The notes beneath the pieces are model-generated. The model was not told the DNA's origin and did no database searches. It was given only the letters and a program-made list of their open reading frames with translations. A stretch of DNA of 64,000 nucleotides from Loxodes magnus (lineage: Eukaryota; Ciliophora; Karyorelictea; Loxodida; Loxodidae). Below are positions 36,947-49,800 of this stretch, in pieces (position 1 is the stretch's first letter; each line of letters opens with the position of its first letter). Position numbers and translations under genes: made by a program. The stretch covers positions 1 to 64,000 of the forward strand of contig CAMPDV010001265.1 of the NCBI GenBank assembly GCA_946699065.1, given 5' to 3'.

Positions 36947-38647
36947 ATGCCGAAATACCTTAAAGGTAGTTTGAGTAAGCAATCTTCTTTATTTAGTAAA
37001 CTTAAAAAAGAAAGAAACTAAATTTAGGTTAAGAAATTTAACTAAAAATATTACCTAGTTAATTAAAAAGACTAAGAGAAAGGTCTAAATCATTTTGGAA
37101 CTGAATTTAAAGAAAGAGAGCTAAATAAAACTATATGAAAATTTAGATTATGAATAAAGCTACTATTTAAATTTGAAATAGAACATTAAATTAAAGAGGT
37201 TTTTATGTATAAAGAAATTAAATAAAATACAAATTATTCTAAAATATAGCTATTAAAAGAAAGCTTGAGAAATATCATTTAAGTCACTACAATTTTTCAA
37301 ATTTAGTTATTTAAAGAAATAAAGAAATAGTTAGAACTAGAATTTTATAATAATAAACAGAAAATGAAACCTTAGCTAGAAAATAAGCTAAATGTTGTGA
37401 GAAAATTCGCAAGAAGTTCATGCTATCTTTTGAAATAGATTCAACACTTAGAAACAATTTAAAACAAACTTTGTTCTAAATCCTTCAAATAAATATCACT
37501 ATAGTAGCATAAGTTATTAAATCCTTAAAAACTATTGAAATTTACAATTGTTTTAATCCTCAAGGATTAAATTAGATTGATTAGCAATTTAAAAATAATT
37601 ACAAGAGAGGAGCTTTTCTTAATTAATAGTCTCTTAAAGATAGATTAAACTATGATTCCTATATATTTTTCTAAGAAAATCCCATGTGATTTCAAGTATA
37701 TAGGGAAGTTTGATAAAGTGAGTTTAGGTACTCAATTAGATTAACATTTTCTTTAAGGATTAAATTTAATCTTAATTATTTAGCTTTTACTTTATAGAGT
37801 ATTTTCAAAGATATTTAAATATCTCTTTGCTTAATCTTTATTCCGTTGTTAAATATTTAAGTTTAATATCTCAAAGGAAATAGAAGTTTGAGAATATGCT
37901 TATATTATTTAAGTAATTAAGATATTCGAAGATTTTACATTGAAACTTTAAAAATATTGCTTTATTATACCTATCAATTTCTATATAATAGTTCAGTTGT
38001 TCATTTAAGATAACTATGAAGTTTATTAACTGTACTAAGAAATGTTTTATTATAGGAATTTTCTATTTTGTTAAATATATATGAATATAACAGGAAAAAT
38101 TATATAAGTAACGTCTAAATTAAACTAATACAAGTAAGCAATAAATAATGGTAGCTTTATTATTAAAAAAATGGAACAGTATTAATATCGCAAGATTGAA
38201 TTCTTAGCGACTCTTCTTTATTTCGAAATAAAGAAGCTGCTATCAAAAGAGATAACATAGGTAGGTGCTTAGTAACCTCTAAAACATAGATTTTGAGTCT
38301 CTACAATTACATCCTGTTAGTTATATAATAAATTTATAAAGATAATTATTAAAGATATGTAGTAAAATACCAATTAGCAAATTCCTTCGAATTTCACTAA
38401 AATAACAACTAAATTCTCTAAATCAAGGAAAATAATTATAGAAAACTTTAAAAGTTTAGAAATATGTCTATAGATAAAAGAGTCAGAATGTCTCCTAAGA
38501 CTCATTAATAATATTTCTAAATGCTCATAGAAGTATAATAATATGAAATAAATACCAGATGTTTAATTATATTAATCAGTTTGTCTTTATTTCATTTTAT
38601 TTAATTATTGTAAAAAAGAAATCTGGTTGCTAGGACAGAGTAATTGA
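36947..38647 (+). CDS. Hypothetical protein (uncertain)
   Basis: An ATG-started frame of 566 codons ending at TGA 38645, with four or more internal TGA codons read as Trp. Some parts have balanced composition (MPKYLKGSLSKQSSLFSKLK; GLNHFGTEFKERELNK; VVRKFARSSCYLLKQIQHLE; IPIYFSKKIPCDFKYIGKFD; ATLLYFEIKKLLSKEIT). Between about 37740 and 38150 it is hardly distinguishable from AT-rich background. No domain recognised. It could be a rapidly evolving gene, a decayed gene or a chance frame. Confidence 0.35.
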
Positions 38648-40542
38648 AGCCTATATTTTAAAATTTTAAAAGAGATAAATATCTTATTCTTAATCTAATT
38701 AATATCATTTATTCAAATATTTTAATAGCTTTACACTTTTAGTTTAATGAACAATAAAAAAGCAAGTTTTTTGTTTTTAAATGAAAGGTTGGTTATTGCT
38801 TTCAAAGTGTATATGATTTAATTCTATTCATATTATATTAAAGACTTAAAAAAGTTCTTTAAAGTTTTAATATATAGAAGGAATCATTTTCAGCTAAAAT
38901 AGCTGAAAATAGTTTTCATATCTTGTAATCTTTTTTTCAATAGTTTTCATATCTATTTTACGAACTCTAAGTTTATTATTCTCTAAAGAATTGATTTATT
39001 ATATTCTTAAGTTAACATCACCAATTTTTTCATTTATAATTAGATATGAATAAAATATCTGCTTAAAATATCTTTAGATTATAAGTTTTTACTTCTTAGC
39101 TTTTTTATTCCTTTCTCTCCTTATATTCTTGATTGAGTTTATTTTTTATTTCTAAAATATTTTTTCATATTTCCTATTCAATTTCAATCATCTTAGCGCT
39201 TTATTTTTTCACACAATATCGCTGGCTTTCTCTTTTAGCTTACTTTTTTTCTTTTGTTTTTTTAAACTAAAAATTAGCAAACTATAAATATATGATATTC
39301 TCTTCTTCAGATATTTCTTTAGAAGCTTTATTTCACTTATATTTGCTTACTATTCTCTACTTATATATCAGATAATAAAAATTTTAATATATATAATAAT
39401 TGTTTAAATTTAGAAAGACAAGGATTTATATTAATATAAATAAAGTATCTACTTGTTGTAATGTTTAGCTAAAAATGCTATATCTAAAAGTATAAAATAT
39501 ATCCTTTAAAACATTAAATATAACTAGTTATTACCATTTAGCTATTATCATATTTTGAGTATGATGCTTAGTATAAATTTATCTTATAACTCTATTTATC
39601 TATAAATACTTGCTTTTTAATACTTATTGCTATACTCCGCTAAGGGATTTTCATTCTTTTTCAATTTTGATATAAAGATATAAAGAAAGTTACTAATAAA
39701 CTGGAAAGATTTATTGTTAGTTATTAATAATACTTTATATTTATTTTACTCTTTCATGTCGTTAATGTATCTACATAAAACATTAAGATAAATGCTTGGT
39801 ATTTGCAACAGTGCTAAGGAGATATTCTTTTCATATCTTATAAAGAACTAAATTATTAGTAAGTTTATTCTAAACCTCAAATGGATGCTAAACTTACTTC
39901 TGAAAGTGAATACATTTTTTTAGTTTAAATAAGCATTAAAGGAAGATAGATTTAAACTTAGAGCTAATTACTATCTATTTAGAATAAACACACCATATAG
40001 CATACTTACAGCTACTACTGTAAATTTATATAAAATAAATGAAAAAGCTTATTCTTTTCATTATTATTTTATTATTTAAACTAATTTTAATAAAAAGAGC
40101 TTTATTTTTCTTAAAACATATGAAGAAATATTACTAGCTTTGCATTATTATGAGTATTAAAAACTCTAAGTATAGTTTTCTTTTAATATAATATAAATGC
40201 TTTTTATTACTATAAAGCTTATTTTATTTTTAATTTTCTTATTCACCATTTAAGAATTATACTTTGACTAAAATTCTTAGTTAGTTTCTAATTATATTTC
40301 CTACTGAGATGATATTATGAAGTAGAAGCTTTTATGAGGCAGATGATTCTATTTTATTTTATAAATTTTAAATGATTTATATAAATAACTTTTAGTCTTT
40401 GGCTTACGTTAATATCTTAATGTTGTAAGTATAGTATATTTAGATAGCTATCACTAAAGTGTTATAATATCTTAGTTAAAGGAAATACTCTTATGTAACT
40501 ATTTTAATAGCACTATTTTTACCAAAAGTTAATAAATTAAAT
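38648..40542. other. AT-rich intergenic region
   Basis: No coding, RNA or repeat feature that I can support. Confidence 0.5.
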
Positions 40543-42183
40543 ATGACTAGCGAGTTTTCAACTTATATTATCAAGTAATCACCTTAAAAGCGAAAAAATC
40601 TTTTAAATGAGATGTTTAAGAATATGAATAATGGATCTGATAAATCTACACCTTCAAAAGGCAATTCACCCGATTTTAGTCCTATAAGAAGATAAAGTTC
40701 TCTAATGACACCCTCAATTATTGATAAGGAAGAGGAAAAAATGCTATTTAAGAAGGCTTACAACGCTATTTTAGATAGTGATCTAGAGGCAATTGATTAA
40801 GTTTTGTATTAGTATCAAATTTAGGATAAGAATATAAATAGTCCTCTTAAAAGATGCTCTTTTGATGAAAGAGCTTTAATCCACTTAGTTGCAGAAACTA
40901 CAGATTAGAATGATGTTGTTATGAAATACATAGTAGAGTAAAAAGGCGCAGATGTCAATTTGCAAGATTCTTTTGGAAATACTGCTGTTCATTTAGCGTG
41001 CAAATCTGGAAAATTATCGACTGTTCAATATCTTTAACTGAAAGGTTCAGACTTAAAAATTTAAAATAAATTAGGTGACTACAGTGTTATTTTTGCAGTT
41101 CAATCTGGAAATTTAGAATTAGTAAAGTACCTTTAGAGCAAAGAAGTACCTATGAATTTGTAAAATTATAGTAATTTAAATTCTCTGAATGTAGCTCTTA
41201 ATGGAGATTATATGGATATATCTGAATATCTTATAGAAAATTTTGAAAAGTTCTCTAAATAAGAAACCTGAAAGATATACTAGGTAAACTCTTTTTAATA
41301 TTATATTCTTTAATCTTAGTTATTATTACTAACTCTTGCATGCTTTTATATAAGTTCATTCTTTTAATTAAGAGATCTATTATAAAATAAAAGATCTAAC
41401 CATATTACCTTTATATCTCTCTTAAATATCTAAAGTAACTAGCTACATAAAGATTCATTAACTATATGAATTATTAATTTCATGATCTATTTTGCGCTTT
41501 TATTTTAGTTTTTATAATTAAATTTATTTACAATTATTTAAGCAATTCTAAGAGTATTTAGTTACTTAGCTCTTTCATTACAATTTATTTCTAAAATTAT
41601 TAACTATAAAAATCTCTAAATAATTAAAAGCTTTTAAATAAAATAATTTATGGTAATATTAGTAAAGCTAGATATAAAGATCTAGTATCTTATATCTAAG
41701 AGAGGCTTTGTATTGTATAAATATTCTATAATAGCTTTTATTTTATTTACATAGTTCTTTAATTATTACTTTAGACTCTTTATTTTAATCTATTTCTTTT
41801 TTATATTTTAAGTGCTAATGCTAGATTGACTATCTCTTTTTATAGCTAGTCTTATTATAAATCCTTTTGATTTATGTAAGAATTCAAAAGCTAGAAGAAT
41901 TGAGATTGCTGGTATTCTGAGTAGCTCTATTCATATATTTATCTATAAAGCTATTTTTTAAATCTTAAGTTAAGAAAAAGTATAATAATGTGTTTAATAT
42001 CCTAAGTACTTAGATATAATAAGGCTATAGTTAGAATAAAAGTCTTTTAGTAAAAAATGGAGTTTTAAAAATAAAGCAGATCAGCACAAATAACTTAGAT
42101 TATCTATTTAAGAAAACTCCTTAAATCATACCCTTCTTAGAACCTACTCCCTTAAGCGATGGGATAGTCAAAAATACCTTTGA
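40543..42183 (+). CDS. Ankyrin-repeat multi-pass membrane protein
   Basis: 546 codons from ATG 40543 to TGA 42181, with three internal TGA codons (41269, 41467, 41827) read as Trp. Residues 1-75 are Ser/Pro/Lys-rich. About 100-240 hold ankyrin repeats: RALIHLVAETT, then GADVNLQDSFGNTAVHLACK with SGKLSTVQYL, then GDYSVIFAVQSGNLELVKYL and a degenerate fourth. From about 245 to 480 there are several hydrophobic helices (LLLLTLACFYISSFF, FMIYFALLFQFL, IIAFILFTQFF, LFILIYFFFIFQVL) and a basic tail. The layout recalls ankyrin-bearing channels or DHHC transferases, but I see no DHHC or pore motif. If TGA 41269 were a true stop, a soluble 242-residue ankyrin protein would remain. The 3' end overlaps the kelch gene in another frame. 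Confidence 0.6.
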
Positions 42184-43031
42184 TGGTGTTAAAATACGAA
42201 ATTTTTCCTAATTTATTGGTTTATAACTACATAGCGCTAAAGGTGTATGGAAATGTTTCTGTAATTTACAATGTAAAAGGAAATAATTTTACTACTGAGG
42301 TACTTAATGTTAGTAACCTCAAAACTAACTCGAGTGAATTTATTTTGTAAAGATAGAATTATCTTATCATATCTGGGAGATCATGGAATGTATATAAGGA
42401 GTAGGAAGGAATAAGATTTACTATTTATAATAAAAAAGAGTAGATATTTTAAATGCCAAGTCCTAAGTGCTGCCATAGATGCTTAAATATTTCTGAAGGA
42501 GTACTAATTCTAGGAGGTTATTGGAAAGAATTAGCTATCGATACTACTGAAGCTTTTAATTGAAGAACAGGAAAATTTAGAACTTTACCTTAAATGCCTC
42601 AAAAATCGTCTATGCATGGAGTATCTTTACACAAAAATTAAGCATGAACGTATGGGGGAGACTAATCGTGATATGAAGCTTTAGACACTATAAACTATTT
42701 CGATTTAGTAACTAGCCAGTGGAATAAAAGTAAAGTCACACTTCCCAATAAAGCTGCTTGTGTATATGCTGCTAGCAGAAAGCAAAATACCTTTATTTTT
42801 GATGATAAAGAAGAACTACAAGGCACTTACTTGTTTGACTAAAAAAGTATAAGTAGACATGGAGATCCTTTTATAGTAACAAATTATTATTTATGCATGC
42901 TTCCTTTTACAATCTAAAACAAAATATATATGTATGCATGGGTTGAATCAAATTACTAAGTCATGGAGTATAATACTAAAACAGGAAAATGGACTTCGGT
43001 ATGTTAGACCAGCGTTTATGTTGAAAGTTGA
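42057..43031 (+). CDS. Kelch-repeat protein
   Basis: 324 codons from ATG 42057 to TGA 43029. The N-terminal KIPLMVLKYEIFPNL is shared with the minus-strand kelch gene at 52860-53879 (KIPLMILKYEIFPNL), which fixes the frame. Beta-propeller blades follow, with GG plus YW/W spacing: VLILGGYWKELAIDTTEAFNW, GGDQSWYEALDTINYFD..TSQWN and MEYNTKTGKWTSV. Kelch propellers are protein-interaction platforms. The first ~125 bp overlap the end of the ankyrin gene on the same strand. A downstream ATG (42159) would shorten but not remove the overlap. It lies 800 bp upstream of the copy 2 beta-helix gene. Confidence 0.65.
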
Positions 43032-43833
43032 AATAAATAGCTTTATACCAGTCTTAATTTTAATTCTCATATCATAAATAAAATATCTTTCAGCATATAG
43101 TAGCTTATTCTTAGCTTAAGGTTAAAATCCTTAAGGTTTATCTAATAAAATATATAAAATATAAGCTACAATCAAAGTTTTCTACTAATTTATATGTATC
43201 TCGATATATAAGGTACCATCTAAACTTTAACTTAAAAGGTTTACATTCTTTAATTTAAGATTTACTTTTACATTAATCTTATAAGCATTTTAGTTTGAGT
43301 ATTATACCTTAATAAAATAACTAAAACTGCTGTCTAAACAACTAATTACTTTAATATCTTTTAAACTTTAATTTTAACTACAATTTATTAAATTAAGAAC
43401 TTAATTTTATAGATAAAGTTTTAGGATTTAATTTAAATAATAGCTCTCTTTTAAGTAAAAGGTCTAAGTATTATATAAATACTTTAAAGAAACTAAAAGG
43501 CTTTACTTATTAATTTAGCTATAAACTTTATAAATGCAAACTCTATAAAAATATGATGAGATATAATTATTTATTATATCTAGTTTAAATAAAAGTACTG
43601 CTTTAAAATTAGGGGTAATTATTTATTCTATCAAATTACTAAATTATTATTATTATTATTCTTTTACTAGAGTCATATAAAACTAGAATCTATTAGGTTT
43701 ATATTAAAAATTAAATCTAACCAGATTCTATTTTGCTTGAATGAATATGGCTAGACTAGAGAATTGGGGTTAGATTTGTTTTTTAGTGCATCAGATTATT
43801 ATTATATTTTAAATGGTTTTACTTCATATACCA
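43032..43833. other. Intergenic region, includes an ATT microsatellite
   Basis: AT-rich. A short run of ATT repeats lies at 43642-43661. No gene seen. The region just before 43834 should carry the promoter of copy 2, but I recognise no element. Confidence 0.5.
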
Positions 43834-46800
43834 ATGAAGTTTGCTTTAGGGCTTTTTTATTTATTTATGATACTAAAAGTTGAAAGATAGCCTGCATATA
43901 ACAATGAATTGGAAAATTATCCTAAAGATTGCTATTAATATAGTTTTAGCTAATTCGCTTTTCCTTATAAAGGGTTTAGTGCCACTATCTAAAGAGATCC
44001 TTATAATAATAGTGATTCTTTATACTTACCTTTTGGACTTTCCTGCTAATTTGGAAGCTTAGGAAGATGCTAGTATTGGAAGTTTTAAAACGGAATATGT
44101 GATTAAGAATGCTAAGTTCCAGAATGTGGTTATGATTGATAGGACTGGTAAAATTACTGTATCAATAGAGATTGTAATATCACTATGTTCTGAGTAGGTG
44201 AAATATAAAACTGTTAAGACCAAAGCTGTTTCATCCTTGTAATAAAATAGTAATTTTTAATATTTATAGAATGATTAAGCTTGCAGTTAGAGTATGATAA
44301 GAGATGGAATATGCTAGCTATAGTGCTTTAGTTATTAAAATAAGTTTTATTATTCAGACTGCTGTTACTATCTAACTTAAAAGAGCGTGCTAAAATTATA
44401 TTAATGCGATCAGACATTTAATTGACAGTTGTTAAAGGACATCTTTCTTTTGTTAACGTGATTATGGAAATGAACAACTATGTACAAAATGGTCTTGTAG
44501 ATGGAAGTTATTGTAATAAAAGAGATTATTGAACATGCTATATATGTGCTTAAGGGTAATATTTTAAAGAAGATCCTTATAATTTGCAAGATGAATATGG
44601 ATATCCTTGAAATTTCTAATCAAACACATCGTTATTTCCTTATGATATTGTGGTAGAATGTTAAAAACACACAAATTCGATATTTAAGATAATTCAAGGG
44701 AATTTCAGTTTAAGTAATGTTTGATTCCATTATTTTGCCAAAAGAAACTATAACTACATTGAATGCCAGACTTGTAACTTAGAGTTTAATGATACTGACT
44801 TTTAGTTTCTAGAATCAGCTAATTACTTTGTGAATATGTACTGCGTTTCTTAGCATGATAGATTTGATTGTGGAAGTTTGAAGTACAACAGAGGGAAAGT
44901 TAGTTAAATAGCTAACTTTCATTATTTAATTCTAGAAAATTACGAAAGATCTATAACTCCTTTTGCATTCCCTGGATTTTTGAAAGCAAATCAAACGGAA
45001 TTGATTGAAATTAACGGAGTAACTTTTGAAAGCAATTTCATATGATCTAACTTAGAAAAATATACTAGCAGTGAGATTAACGCTTTGCTTTTCATTTAGA
45101 ACTGCAAGTAACTTCAACTACTAAACTCAGTTTTCTACAGAAATGTCGCTTATAATTCAACCCTAATAAAGATAACTTATCCTAAAAGATTTCCAACAGA
45201 GGACTAAGATCTGATAAATATCACAGTGGACAATTGCACTTTTTAGGAAAACTTTGTAAGTAGAAACGGAAGCGTAGGACTTCATTTTCTCTTTTGTTAC
45301 GATATTCCAAATATTTTAGTAAATAACTCTCGATTCTTATATAACACTGGAGATTTCTACTAAGAATACTCTGGATTAAATAGCACAGATGCATGACAAT
45401 TATTTGCTACTCCTTCAGTATTTCTTATGAACTACGAAGCAGGTTTTTCATTATTATACTCCACTACATAATTCGCTATTGATAAGCGAAAAAGTCTAAA
45501 GATTTATAATACTAAGTTTATCGAAAATTTCGTTACTAACGTTATATGGATTGTTAAGTACACTAATGTATAGTTAGATAACTGCTTGTTTGAAGCAAAC
45601 TAAAGATATTCAGAGCAAAAATTCCGATAATACTCGCCTATTTCAAAGGTAATTATGAACTACTCAGAGCTTTATGGAATTTTCAAGGAAATGGGAGAAA
45701 AAAACTGTAAGTTAGATTTGCAACCTGAAGCTATAAATGAACTGATAGTATAGAAGCAAAAAGGCCTTACAAGTAGTTATTTCGCTACTATATTTCTAAC
45801 GGATTATTAATACAACAGTATTTAATAGCAAATTTTTAATCTTATAACTATATTGTAAGAAGTATCCATTAAGAACTGTAACTTCACATCTAATAGCATT
45901 GAACTTAGCGATTGATTCATTGATTAAATAGTAGGTTCGGCATTTGATTAAGTTAGCAGTGAGATATTTATTCAATATTTGTGAAATTTTACCATGATAA
46001 ATACCATCATTCAAAATGACCATAATTAGCATGGAGGAGGAATAGCAATAAAATGAGTTTAAAATGCTATTTTTGATGGTGTAAGTTTGGTTAATAACTC
46101 CAACTACTATCCCTAAATACAGACATATTTCTGAGGCAGTGTATAAATAACCAATTCATATTTCTCAAATATATCTAAGGCAGTATACTTATAAGATGGA
46201 GATATATATTAAAACAATTTCTTGTTCATAACAAAAATAGATTTAGTTGATGAAGTAGATAGAAATCTAGCTCCTTAAATAATAGTAACAAATACTACTT
46301 TTTAAGACAACATGAACAAATACTTTCCAGCTGATTTTACTCTTATAAATGATAACACTTAAAACTATGCTAATGTCTATCTTTATATCTCTGATAGCTA
46401 TTTCTTAAGAAGTAAAAGTTCTATCATTTCATGCTTTTCGATTCAGTCTCATATCTCACTTATGACAGATAGCGTGATTAAGGACACTTAATTTGCGAAT
46501 CAGTTAACGGAGAAAAATATTATAGTGCTAGAAAACTGGAATTACCTAAAGCTGAAGAGAGTCAGATTTTTAAACAACACACTAAATAATACCTAAACAA
46601 ATAGCATAGTAATAGAACTGAAAAATACCATGCAATAAATCTTAAATCTATACCTAGAAAACTGCTAATTCATTTCTAATAACTAAGTAATAAAAAGCTA
46701 ATAAAACTTATCAAACTTAATATTTTCTGTTTGATTAGGAGGCTTAAATATTAACTTGACAACTTCAAGATGCTAATTTCATAACAACTCTGTCTAACTA

Positions 46801-49800
46801 TTGTGACTCTAGTTTGTGAATTATATGGATTATTATTCTAATTTTAGTTCCAATTACTACTAATTTTACTCCTTGATATACCTTGATAGTAGTAACTTAA
46901 TATTTCGACTAATCGGAACTTCATTTACAGGCAATCTTTCTGAACAAACCCTTATTGTAATATAAGGCTCGATTTCTTACTTTGATAATGTAAGATTGAC
47001 GGGAAACACTGTGTGAAATAGTGGAACGATATAGATCGAAAATTCCTATCTCTATGTAGTTAATTCGTTATTTAACTTGAATATTGCTAAATAGTATGGT
47101 GCTGTTATTGAAGGTCAATCAGCTACAGAAATAATTGTCGAAAATTCAGTTTTTCAGTAAAATGTCGCATCAGATAAAGCAGGAGTTATCTTATTAAGTG
47201 GATAGTAAGCTTAGGCTTAATTTAAGAACTGCACTTTTAATAAAAATGAAGCTAGTTTTGGCAGCGCTTTATATCTAACCTAAGGTTCGCAAGCATTTCT
47301 ATCAAATTGCACAATTAAATAAAACTATGCACATAAATTTGGTGGGTTTGCATATGTGGAGGCTTAGTCTCTAATTTAGATAAATGATTCTGATATATCA
47401 GAAAACTTAAGTGGTGAGTTTGGATCAGTGCTTTACTTAACTACAACTTAGATAAAAAATAAAATACAAAAATGCATTATTTACTCTAACTAAGCTAAGA
47501 GCGCTTTTGTTTATCTATTAAAGTCTTCTGTCCAATTTGAGGCTGTTCATGTTTATTAAAACAAAGGAACAATAGACTCAGCTGGGATATTCGGAATTCT
47601 ATCCAAAATTTCTGTGAGCAATTCAAACTTTAGTAACTAAAAGGATGGAAATGAAGCTTTTATTAATGTTTTAACTCACTGTAATTTAAGTATCTTCAAC
47701 TCTAGATTTGATCAAGCAAAGGCGGATCAAGGAGGGGCAATCTATTCCTTTCAGAGTCAGATTTAGATAGAGAAGACTATTTTCTAAGCTGAAAGTAAGG
47801 AGGGAGGTATTATATATGGGAATAGCATTAATTTGACTTCTAAGAGCAATATATATGAAAGTAAGGATACTTTTGGAGTAATCTACTGTTTTCAATGCTA
47901 TATTTTCTCATTTAACGATACATTCTAAAATTTTGAGCCTAGAGCAATGTATTTAGCCTCTTTAAAATCCTCCTTTATTTAGAATTCCACTTTTACATCA
48001 GGATGAGGAAATGTAGACGGTGTTGCTATTTTCTTTTCTTCAGTAGACTAACTAGAAATAACCCAATCTACATTCATAAATATAACTGGTAGGTTTGGAG
48101 GATGCGTCTACATTACTAACGAGATTAAAAATAACTCCCTTTTATATATCAATCCAAATTTTCCAACTGCAGTGCATCTTAAGAGGTAGGAGCTATTTAT
48201 GTGTTTCAAGCTAGTTTAAGTTTAAACTAAAACTTATTTTAGTTCAATACAGCTATATAGGAAGAGGAGGGGCTATGAGACTATGATGCTTAGATTAATA
48301 GTGCACTTTTGATTTAAACTATAATCAATTTATAAATAACCAAGCCATCACTTAGGGTGAGGGAGGAGCTATAAGTTGAAAAAATAAAATTCCATAAATA
48401 CTTCCAAATATCACCCTAAAAGAAGAGTTTTGCTAGTTTTTTAAAAACAATCAGGCTTAGTATGGTAAAGAAATAGCTTCAGAAGAAACCTTTCTAGGAG
48501 TCTTAAGAGATAAGAACTATAATAGCTATAATAAAATTCCTAACTGCTAACTATCTCTAAAAGATAATTAAGCAGAATAAAGTAACTCTAGTAAGTTAAG
48601 AAGATAATAAGATTTTAGTAATCAGCAAGTTTAATTTGCTCCTGGGTAAGCATAAACTGAAGAGTATTACTTTATACTTTTAGATTCTTATGGCTAACAA
48701 GTAAACAAGTAAAATATCTTAGAGTTATAGTTTAATATATCCGAAAATAATTCTAAAGATGCTTCTTTGACTGGAAAGACTTAGTTTTTTTCAGTGGAAG
48801 GTATATTTACTGTAAAGGAAATTTAAATTCAAGGGTAACTAGGAACACATATTAAATGTGAGCTAAAAGTTGATGCGCTTAATTAAACTCTAGCAAACTT
48901 AAATGATCCTTATTAATTAGATAATTAAACTGCTAAGTAGTTTCCTGTATTTCTAAGATACTGCATAGAAGCAGAAATATTATAGTCTTCTGTTTCTTGC
49001 TATAAATGTGAGCAAACCAAGTATTCATTAAAGCTTAATTTAATTGAATGAAAATCCTAATGGAGTTGAATGTATTGATGGAGCCGATATTTTTCCGAAA
49101 TCAGGATATTGAAGATCAAGTAATAAATCAGACAATTTAATGAAATGTCCAAGATCTGAAAGCTGTTTAGGAATATAAATTCCAAGTTAGTAATAGATGA
49201 AAGAAAATAATTGACGCTAAAGCATAAATTGGAAAGAAGAATGCGCTTCTGGTTTATACTGGCAACTTATGTAATTCTTGTATTAACAATTATGAGAGAA
49301 TAAGCGATAATTTGTGTTCCCCATGTCCAGATTAATAAACTAATATAATAAGGATTTTTCTAATATCTATTTTAATAATTGCTGCCCTAATAATAATCAT
49401 TAAAAGCACTATAAGCACTGCTTAAAGAGCAGAATAACTACATTGATTTATTTCAAAATTTTGCATAACTATATGTAGTTAGCTGTACTGAATACGCCTT
49501 TTTTAATTTGAGTGACCAGATTCAGTTTTATCAGTTTTTGAAGCTCAATAATAAGCAGGAAATGCAAGTTAATCTCTTTTTAGTGTTGATTGCTTTATGC
49601 AAACTAATTCTTAAAGTGAAGCTTATTAAGTTTTCAATCGCAAGCTTATTTTAATGGCATTGCTACCAAATATTATAATTATTATATCGACATTTTGCTG
49701 AGGCTTTGTAAGCATCTTATAAAAATCTTTGCTTCCTTTAAAAAACTAATACATTACAACTGTTGTAGCATCATTTTTACATTCCATCCTAATATTCTAA

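Noticed and set aside
48140-48270. Idea that the 4-bp and second deletion in copy 2 compensate each other
   Set aside because: Recounting gives 4 and 10 bp; the frame is not restored.
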